NCBI GenBank assembly: GCA_023437865.1
Contig: JAEZFE010000470.1
Location: 1 to 5,253, forward strand
Source: Pseudomonadota bacterium
GTDB taxonomy: Bacteria; Pseudomonadota; Alphaproteobacteria; Rhodospirillales; Magnetospirillaceae
DNA: 5,253 bases
Reading direction: 5' to 3'
Under the pieces are notes generated by a model that had not been told where the DNA came from, did not search any database, and worked only from the letters and a program-made list of their open reading frames with translations. Positions within the stretch are counted from its first letter, which is position 1; each line of letters opens with the position of its first letter. Shown one piece after another: positions 1-3,813 of this stretch. Made by a program: the position numbers and the translations under genes.

Positions 1-110
1 ACTCCGGCCTGGTCGAGAGCGCTGGCGATCGCCAGCTTCTCGTCCAGACGGAAGGCAACGCCGGCGGTCTGTTCGCCGTCCCTGAGAGTGGTATCGTTGA
101 CGACGATCAT
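1..110 (-). CDS. nifV: NifV homocitrate synthase, N-terminal fragment (cut by the window edge)
   Basis: Homocitrate synthase condenses acetyl-CoA with 2-oxoglutarate to give homocitrate, the organic ligand of the nitrogenase iron-molybdenum cofactor. Only the first 36 codons are present; the reading frame is open to the left edge. The protein begins [20 protein letters not shown], and [10 protein letters not shown] followed by AGVAF is the N-terminal signature of the NifV branch of the isopropylmalate/homocitrate synthase family. The Arg-Asp pair belongs to the start of the TIM barrel, where the divalent metal and the 2-oxoacid bind. The ATG at 108-110 was chosen because the signature follows four residues later, as in other NifV proteins. 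Its ribosome site is weak, with only a GGGG stretch about 8 nt upstream. The gene begins 13 nt after the stop of the iscA-like gene, so the two are probably co-transcribed from the sigma-54 promoter at 478-493. Identification is firm; nothing can be said about the missing C-terminal part. Confidence 0.93.
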   Translation of the reverse strand, partial: MIVVNDTTLRDGEQTAGVAFRLDEKLAIASALDQAG

Positions 111-123
111 CGGCGCGGCCCCG

Positions 124-435
124 TCAGCAGCTGCCGCCGCTGCACGAGCACTTCCCGCCGGCATTGGGGTTCTCGAAGATGAAGCCGGCATCGGCCCCGG
201 CGTTGACGAAGTCCATGACGCAGCCGGTCAGCCACATGACCGAAGCGGGATCGACGAAAACCCTGATGCCGCTGAACTCCAGCACCTCGTCGCCCTTCTC
301 GGCGTCAGTCTCCAGACCCAAGCTGTACTTCAGGCCGGAGCATCCCCCGGATGCGACCGAGATACGCAAGCCCTGGGTTTCGTCCTCACGCACGCTCTTG
401 ATGGCGGCGACGGCGCGGTCGGTGACGGTCAGCAT
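124..435 (-). CDS. iscA: IscA/HesB-type A-type iron-sulfur carrier, nif-associated
   Basis: This 103-residue protein belongs to the HesB/IscA/SufA family, which binds iron or Fe-S clusters and passes them to apoproteins in the cytoplasm. The three family cysteines are visible as C32 (in SGGCSGLKY), C96 and C98, giving C-x63-C-S-C, close to the usual C-x(63-65)-C-G-C. The central residue of the C-terminal pair is Ser rather than Gly. Two further cysteines are C72 and the terminal C103, which ends the tail CSCSGGSC. The ATG at 433-435 has an ideal ribosome site, AGGAGG (plus-strand 442-447) with 6 nt spacing. It is the first gene after a NifA/sigma-54 promoter region and is followed 13 nt later by nifV, so it is inferred to serve nitrogenase Fe-S or cofactor maturation rather than housekeeping assembly. 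Related genes often sit next to nifU and nifS; neither lies in this window. The family is certain; the exact client is unknown, and hesB would be an equally valid name. Confidence 0.92.
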   Translation of the reverse strand: MLTVTDRAVAAIKSVREDETQGLRISVASGGCSGLKYSLGLETDAEKGDEVLEFSGIRVFVDPASVMWLTGCVMDFVNAGADAGFIFENPNAGGKCSCSGGSC

Positions 436-441
436 GGCAAC

Positions 442-447
442 CCTCCT
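442..447 (-). promoter_or_regulatory. Ribosome binding site of the iscA-like gene
   Basis: On the minus strand this reads AGGAGG, a full match to the anti-Shine-Dalgarno core, 6 nt before the ATG at 435. It fixes the start of the iscA-like gene. Confidence 0.8.
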
Positions 448-457
448 GGTGACTAAG

Positions 458-467
458 CGGTAACCCG
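458..467. repeat. Direct repeat CGGTAACCCG, copy 1
   Basis: This 10-bp sequence recurs exactly at 540-549. This copy overlaps the predicted transcription start of iscA-nifV. Its core GGTAACC is self-complementary, which is typical of protein-binding half sites, but no regulator is recognised. Confidence 0.35.
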
Positions 468-477
468 TTCGTCACTA

Positions 478-493
478 AGCAAGGCTAATGCCA
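478..493 (-). promoter_or_regulatory. Sigma-54 (-24/-12) promoter of iscA-nifV
   Basis: The minus strand reads TGGCATTAGCCTTGCT. This matches the RpoN consensus TGGCACG-N4-TTGCW at every position except the two after TGGCA. The invariant GG (492-491) and GC (480-479) are exactly 10 nt apart. Transcription is expected to start near position 467, giving a leader of about 32 nt before the iscA-like ATG. A NifA-type activator site lies upstream at 555-570, which strongly supports the call. Confidence 0.88.
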
Positions 494-498
494 GTCTG

Positions 499-511
499 TA
501 AGCCTTTGAAA
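499..511 (-). promoter_or_regulatory. Candidate IHF binding site
   Basis: The minus strand reads TTTCAAAGGCTTA, which fits the IHF consensus WATCAANNNNTTR with one mismatch (T for A at position 2). It lies about 32 to 44 nt upstream of the predicted transcription start, between the sigma-54 promoter and the NifA site. That is where IHF commonly bends DNA to bring NifA to the polymerase. The surrounding bases are unusually AT-rich for this window. IHF motifs are degenerate, so this is a moderate call. Confidence 0.45.
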
Positions 512-537
512 TTACGTCTATTATTCGCGGGGGTGGT

Positions 538-551
538 GTCGGTAACCCGAC
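538..551. other. Small inverted repeat GTCGG-TAAC-CCGAC in the nifQ-iscA gap
   Basis: A 5-bp stem with a 4-nt loop lies 25 nt past the nifQ stop codon, between the NifA site and the sigma-54 promoter. On the minus strand it is followed by C-rich sequence without a run of T, so it is not a standard Rho-independent terminator for the nifE-nifQ transcript. It could weakly stabilise the 3' end of that message or be chance. Confidence 0.3.
540..549. repeat. Direct repeat CGGTAACCCG, copy 2
   Basis: This is the second exact copy of the 10-bp sequence at 458-467, 82 nt away in the same orientation. It lies within the small inverted repeat at 538-551, just promoter-side of the NifA site. Confidence 0.35.
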
Positions 552-554
552 GTT

Positions 555-570
555 TGTCGGATTGCGAACA
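555..570 (-). promoter_or_regulatory. NifA upstream activator sequence (UAS)
   Basis: The plus strand reads TGTCGGATTGCGAACA, an exact TGT-N10-ACA site that also has the conserved T of the TGT-N4-T-N5-ACA form. The motif is symmetric and acts in either direction. It sits 88 to 103 nt upstream of the start predicted from the sigma-54 promoter at 478-493, inside the usual range for NifA sites. It begins 6 nt beyond the nifQ stop codon, so it is in non-coding DNA, where such a match is less likely by chance. Confidence 0.85.
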
Positions 571-575
571 GAGGG

Positions 576-1160
576 TCAGGAGCTTTGGATCACAAAGCTG
601 TTGCCGGCTTCGGGGCCGAAGCAGCGCGAGAACTGGCGGCAATCCTCACAGGGCGTCGCGGCGCGGCAATCCAACCCTTCGGCACGCTCGATCTCGCGCC
701 AGAAAAAGGGCTTCCACCGCATGTCGCGGCCGTTCCGCCCGGCCAGCGGGCGAAAATGGCGGGCCATCAGCAGACTCAGATCGTCACGGTGGCTCAGCCC
801 CAGATCCTGCCACAGCGGATGGGGCGACAGGGCGCGGCGCGCAATAATATGGGCCAGCCACTCCTCATCCACCGTACCGGAAGTCCGGTTGTCGATCAGC
901 AGATCGCGGAGAGAGAACTCGTCCGATGTCAGTGCGCGCGAGCCGTCCTCCTCGGGATCGAGGCCGGTGAGCAGTTCGGGGGCGTGGGGAAAGTAGCCGC
1001 CGACCAGGGCGGCCATGGCCTCGGCGGAAAGGCCCAGGCCCACCGCGAGCGAACGCGTCGGGTCAGCGCGCGTGACGGCGATGACGCATGCGAAGAGGTG
1101 GCGGTCGAACGCGTCGCCGCCACCTCCAGCCATCAGCCAGCCATAGGCCCGGGCAGTCAT
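576..1160 (-). CDS. nifQ: NifQ, molybdenum donor for FeMo-cofactor synthesis
   Basis: NifQ is a cytoplasmic Fe-S protein that carries molybdenum as a Mo-Fe-S cluster to the NifEN/NifH cofactor assembly site. This 194-residue protein has the family's overall form: an N-terminal FDRHLFACVIAV segment (about 18-29), an FPHAPELL segment (about 57-64), a central WLAHIIARRAL segment (about 101-111) followed by HPLWQDLGL, and a C-terminal cysteine cluster followed by the typical CFG. The cluster reads C-RAATP-C-ED-C-RQFSR-C, that is C-x5-C-x2-C-x5-C. The family motif as I know it is C-x4-C-x2-C-x5-C, so the first loop seems one residue longer. The ATG at 1158-1160 is 6 nt after the fdxB stop codon, in the same frame, and has no good ribosome site of its own. 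Translation is therefore probably coupled to fdxB. An in-frame ATG nine codons later is a less likely start. It is the last gene of the nifE-to-nifQ run. Confidence 0.93.
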   Translation of the reverse strand: MTARAYGWLMAGGGGDAFDRHLFACVIAVTRADPTRSLAVGLGLSAEAMAALVGGYFPHAPELLTGLDPEEDGSRALTSDEFSLRDLLIDNRTSGTVDEEWLAHIIARRALSPHPLWQDLGLSHRDDLSLLMARHFRPLAGRNGRDMRWKPFFWREIERAEGLDCRAATPCEDCRQFSRCFGPEAGNSFVIQSS

Positions 1161-1166
1161 GGCATG

Positions 1167-1463
1167 TCAGGCGGCCATGGGCTCGTGCTTCTGCGCCTTG
1201 GTGCCGCAGACGGTTTCGCACGAGCCGCAGCCGACGCAGGCGCCTTCCTTGGAGACGATCATGACCTTGCGTTCGATATCCTCCGAATCATCGAAGGGGT
1301 CGCATAGCTCGCCGTCCTCGTTGATGCCCTTCAGCTCAAGGACGCCCTGGGTGCAGACCTTGTAGCAGCGGCCGCAGCCGATGCAGAGCTCGTCGGAAAT
1401 GCTCATGATGTACTGCGGAACCCACGCGCTGCCGTCGCGGGTGGTGAAGGTACGCAAAGACAT
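1167..1463 (-). CDS. fdxB: FdxB, nif-specific 2[4Fe-4S] ferredoxin (ferredoxin III)
   Basis: This 98-residue soluble ferredoxin has two cluster motifs, C27-x2-C30-x2-C33-x3-C37 (CIGCGRCYKVC) and C76-x2-C79-x2-C82-x3-C86 (CVGCGSCETVC), separated by a 38-residue linker containing LKGINEDGEL. The N-terminal FTTRDGSAWVPQY segment and the linker are typical of the nif-specific ferredoxin III family. Neither motif is followed by the proline common in clostridial-type ferredoxins, and there is an extra cysteine, C54, in the linker. It probably supplies low-potential electrons to cofactor biosynthesis or to nitrogenase; which one cannot be told from sequence. The start at 1461-1463 is well supported by a GAGAGGAG ribosome site with about 7 nt between its AGGAG core and the ATG. 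The gene starts 25 nt after the DUF269 gene and its stop is 6 nt before nifQ. Confidence 0.94.
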   Translation of the reverse strand: MSLRTFTTRDGSAWVPQYIMSISDELCIGCGRCYKVCTQGVLELKGINEDGELCDPFDDSEDIERKVMIVSKEGACVGCGSCETVCGTKAQKHEPMAA

Positions 1464-1470
1464 TCTCTCT

Positions 1471-1478
1471 CTCCTCTC
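1471..1478 (-). promoter_or_regulatory. Ribosome binding site of fdxB in a purine-rich spacer
   Basis: The minus strand reads GAGAGGAG, within an 18-nt uninterrupted GA tract that runs up to the fdxB ATG. The AGGAG core is 7 nt from the start codon. The 25-nt spacer holds nothing else recognisable. Confidence 0.7.
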
Positions 1479-1488
1479 TCGAAGGCTC

Positions 1489-1953
1489 TCAGGCGGCGGC
1501 CACGTCGGGGAACTGACGGATGGCGTTGATGCCTTCCTCCACCAGCTTCAGCGCCTTGGTTTCCATCTGAACGAGGTTCTCGTAGCCGAAGCGGTGCAGT
1601 TCGCGGACATGCGCGTTCACCGCGACCAGCCGGCCGGTGAGGATGACGATGCGGCCCCAGCCCTCGTGATGGATGTTCATGATCGGCGCGGCGGCGATGC
1701 CGGTTTGCTGCTCGATCAGCCAGCACACCGCCATGTAGATCTGCTCGACCCGCATCAGGATGTCGGGGTCGGGATCGCCGAACATCGGGATGTCGCGCTT
1801 CTGCACCTTGGTGACGATGAACGGCGCCAGCAGCTCCTCGTCGGTGTCGGATTCCATGGCGCCAGAGCGGTCCTGGGCGCGGATAAGCGCCAGCAACGCC
1901 GTGCAGAACGGGCGCGTGAGCGCCTCGCGGTTGGTATCATCCAGCTCCAGCAT
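1489..1953 (-). CDS. NifX-associated protein, DUF269 family
   Basis: This 154-residue protein belongs to the DUF269 family, found almost only in nif clusters directly after nifX. Family features are DIPMFGDPDPDILMRVEQIYMAVCWLIEQ in the centre (about 54-82, key residues the GDPDPD run), MNIHHEGWGR (about 92-101), and HRFGYENLV followed by a C-terminal helix ending in FPDVAAA. It has no signal peptide, membrane segment or cysteine cluster. Its biochemical role is not established; the constant linkage to nifX suggests help in cofactor precursor handling. The ATG at 1951-1953 lies 4 nt after the nifX stop, and the ribosome site GAGGA overlaps the last codons and stop of nifX, so translation is probably coupled. 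The full length matches the usual size of the family (about 150 residues). Identification as DUF269 is firm; function is open. Confidence 0.92.
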   Translation of the reverse strand: MLELDDTNREALTRPFCTALLALIRAQDRSGAMESDTDEELLAPFIVTKVQKRDIPMFGDPDPDILMRVEQIYMAVCWLIEQQTGIAAAPIMNIHHEGWGRIVILTGRLVAVNAHVRELHRFGYENLVQMETKALKLVEEGINAIRQFPDVAAA

Positions 1954-1957
1954 AGGC

Positions 1958-2377
1958 TTAATCCTCGTCGTCGATGAAGCGTTCGGGGCCGGCTTCCGAA
2001 TCTCGGATCACCTTGCGCAGCCACGGCGGCGGGTTGGTCTTGAGCATGCCGCGGACCTTGTCGATCACGGACGAGATGGATTCATCGTCGGGCAGCTTGA
2101 TGGGGTGGACGTGGGCGCGCACGACGCGGGCGGCAGCCGGGCCGCCGATGGCACGCACGAACAGCAGGGCCGAGCCCTCCAGCGCCTTGATCTTGGTGGC
2201 CAGGCGGTCGTCGCCGTCCTCCTGGTGCTTGCCTTCCTCTTGGCTCACATTGTCGAACTGGACGGCTTCTAGGAAGGTGTGCCCCTCAGGGCCCACATCG
2301 TAGAACATGAAGGTCTTCGCGCTGGCGAAGTGGGCATCCACCCGCTGGCGGTCCTGGGTAGCGAAGGCAACGCGCAT
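1958..2377 (-). CDS. nifX: NifX, FeMo-cofactor precursor carrier
   Basis: NifX binds the NifB product and later cofactor precursors and exchanges them with NifEN. With the start used here the protein has 139 residues, a single domain of the NifX/NifY/NifB C-terminal family. It opens with MRVAFATQDRQRVDAHF, typical of alphaproteobacterial NifX, and carries GPEGHTFLEAVQF, a glycine- and alanine-rich IGGPAAARVV segment, HPIKLP, and the conserved NPPPWLRK near the C-terminus, ending in an acidic tail (DDED). The ATG at 2375-2377 was chosen because it is preceded by an almost perfect ribosome site, AAAGGAGGA. The frame is open further upstream, and an ATG at 2453-2455 with a GGGGAG site would add 26 residues (165 in all) and overlap nifN by 29 nt. 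That extension contains TRRLRLVEPDQD, which resembles the leader of some longer NifX proteins, so the longer start remains possible. Function is firm; the start is not. Confidence 0.92.
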   Translation of the reverse strand: MRVAFATQDRQRVDAHFASAKTFMFYDVGPEGHTFLEAVQFDNVSQEEGKHQEDGDDRLATKIKALEGSALLFVRAIGGPAAARVVRAHVHPIKLPDDESISSVIDKVRGMLKTNPPPWLRKVIRDSEAGPERFIDDED

Positions 2378-2380
2378 ATG

Positions 2381-2389
2381 TCCTCCTTT
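2381..2389 (-). promoter_or_regulatory. Strong ribosome binding site deciding the shorter nifX start
   Basis: The minus strand reads AAAGGAGGA, a 7-nt match (AAGGAGG) to the anti-Shine-Dalgarno sequence, with 3 nt from its last base to the ATG at 2377. Spacing is slightly short, but it is among the strongest sites in the window. It favours the 139-residue form of NifX. Confidence 0.65.
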
Positions 2390-2392
2390 CAC

Positions 2393-2407
2393 GGGCCGGT
2401 CCGGCCC
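2393..2407 (-). other. GC-rich inverted repeat at the nifN-nifX junction
   Basis: GGGCCGG and CCGGCCC flank a single base, giving a perfect 7+1+7 inverted repeat. In RNA this can form a 6-bp all-GC hairpin with a 3-nt loop. It lies 20 nt after the nifN stop and 3 nt upstream of the strong nifX ribosome site. No T-run follows, so it is not a classical terminator. It could stabilise the upstream message or affect nifX translation. If nifX starts at 2455 it is inside coding sequence. Confidence 0.45.
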
Positions 2408-2426
2408 CGATTTGTCCTGATCGGGC

Positions 2427-3812
2427 TCAACCAGCCGCAACCGCCGGGTCACCATGTCCGTGCTCCCCATGTCCGCGCTCGACATGATCCACCGGCACGC
2501 CGTGGCCATGGCCGGGGTGCTCCATCAGGATGTTGCCCAGGGTGAAGATCAGGTCCCGTGTACCGCGATAGCCCAGGGTGACCTGATGGGCGGCGCCCAG
2601 GCGATCAAAGACCGGAAAGCCGGCGCGATGCAGCGGGATGCCGTGGCGGCCGGCGATGAGCCGGGCATTGGCATTGGCGATGATGAGGTCGGCGCCGCCG
2701 GCTTCCAGGATCTGGTCTTCTAAGTCCTCGAAGTCGCCGATGATCGCTGTCTCGGACGGCAGCTCCGACAGATGGGGCGAGGGCAGGGTGGAGACCGCGC
2801 CGACGATGCGGGCGCCGACATCGGCGCACAGCCGGGCATAGGTCCACAGGAAGGATGGCTCGCCCGCCACCGCGATGGCACGGCCGGCGAAGAAGAAATG
2901 GCCGTCCAGCATGGCGTCCACCAGCTGCGAGCGCTGCCGCCGGTATTTGGCAGGCACGGGCACACCGGCGGCCGAAGACAAGCACACCATCAGCTTGTCC
3001 ACCGCTTCCAGGCCGGTCAAGCGGTCGAATAGAACGAACGGCACGCCGGTTCGGGCCTGCAGCGTTTCCGCCGAGATGCGCATGTGCTCGCCCACTGCAA
3101 TGGTCAGCATGGCGCGGTTCATGCCCTTGACCTGCTCCAGCGTGGTGCCGCCGAGCGTCGTGGGCACGTAATGGTCGGGCAGATGGCCGTCGAGCGAGCC
3201 CGACAGGTCTGGCAGGATCACCGCTTCCAGGCCGAAATCCTCGACGATCTCGCGAAGGGCTTCCACGTCGCCGGGGGTGAGGTGGCAGCCGGCCAGCACG
3301 TTGACACGCTTCAGCGGGGGCTGGGACGAGGCCGGCGGCACCAGATTGCGGATCATGGCGCCCACCGCCTTGCCCCAGCCGGTCTCCAGCGAGCCGTCGA
3401 AATCGGGGGCCGAGCAGTAGACCACGGCGGTGCCGGAGAGGTCCTTGTTGCGTGCCAGGATGCCCTTGAGCTCACCAGCGATATCCTCGCCGCGGGTCTC
3501 GGTCAGGGCGGTTGAGACCAGGCCGATGATCTTGGGATTGGCCCGCTTGGTCATGTTGAGCAGTGCCTGCTCCACCTGCTCACAGCCGCCGAGAATGGTG
3601 GATACCTCGTTCATGGCGGTGGTCTGCAGCGGGATGGCCTCACGGAAGTGGCGTACCAGCATGACTAGGGCGAAAGCGGTGCAGCCCTGGCTGCCATGGA
3701 ACAGCGGCAGGCTGCCCTCCATGCCCATGAACGCCATGGCGGCGCCCAGCGGCGCGCTGACCTTCAGCGGACTGGTGGACAGGGCCTTGTTGTGGCTGAT
3801 GACGAGAGCCAT
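2427..3812 (-). CDS. nifN: NifN, beta-type subunit of the NifEN cofactor scaffold
   Basis: NifN pairs with NifE in the alpha2-beta2 NifEN complex, a relative of the MoFe protein, where the NifB-derived cluster is matured to FeMo-cofactor before transfer to apo-nitrogenase. The 461-residue length fits the family. Visible features are the PLGAAMAFMG opening, LPLFHGSQGC with C44 at the position known in Azotobacter NifN to ligate the inter-subunit [4Fe-4S] cluster, MNEVSTILGG followed by C76, and STALTETRGEDI (about 100-111). The C-terminus is unusual: from residue 432 to 453 there are seven histidines in a Gly/His-rich tail, partly made by a 15-bp duplication. The ATG at 3810-3812 is 1 nt after the nifE stop, and its ribosome site GGAGG (6 nt spacing) lies inside the last nifE codons, so translation is coupled and subunits should be made in equal amounts. 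Identification is very secure. Confidence 0.97.
   Translation of the reverse strand: MALVISHNKALSTSPLKVSAPLGAAMAFMGMEGSLPLFHGSQGCTAFALVMLVRHFREAIPLQTTAMNEVSTILGGCEQVEQALLNMTKRANPKIIGLVSTALTETRGEDIAGELKGILARNKDLSGTAVVYCSAPDFDGSLETGWGKAVGAMIRNLVPPASSQPPLKRVNVLAGCHLTPGDVEALREIVEDFGLEAVILPDLSGSLDGHLPDHYVPTTLGGTTLEQVKGMNRAMLTIAVGEHMRISAETLQARTGVPFVLFDRLTGLEAVDKLMVCLSSAAGVPVPAKYRRQRSQLVDAMLDGHFFFAGRAIAVAGEPSFLWTYARLCADVGARIVGAVSTLPSPHLSELPSETAIIGDFEDLEDQILEAGGADLIIANANARLIAGRHGIPLHRAGFPVFDRLGAAHQVTLGYRGTRDLIFTLGNILMEHPGHGHGVPVDHVERGHGEHGHGDPAVAAG
2451..2480 (-). repeat. 15-bp tandem duplication in the 3' end of nifN
   Basis: Two adjacent 15-nt units (2466-2480 and 2451-2465) match at 13 of 15 positions. 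On the minus strand they encode ERGHG followed by EHGHG in the NifN tail. The unit is a multiple of three, so the duplication keeps the frame. The possible upstream start codon of nifX (2453-2455) lies in the second unit. Confidence 0.75.
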
Positions 3813-3813
3813 C

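Noticed and set aside
88..456. Plus-strand open frame over the iscA-nifV junction
   Set aside because: It is a shadow of two well-identified minus-strand genes and has an Ala/Gly/Asp-rich product without a family signature.
538..551. Rho-independent terminator for the nifE-nifQ transcript
   Set aside because: The stem is only 5 bp and is followed on the minus strand by C-rich sequence with no T-run, so it is listed only as an inverted repeat.
488..847. Plus-strand open frame starting inside the sigma-54 promoter region
   Set aside because: Its start overlaps the -24/-12 promoter, its product is a low-complexity Arg/Ser/Gly-rich sequence, and it runs antisense to nifQ.
585..1307. Plus-strand open frame of 240 codons antisense to nifQ and fdxB
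   Set aside because: It has no recognisable domain or supported start; its length follows from the codon bias of the real genes on the other strand.
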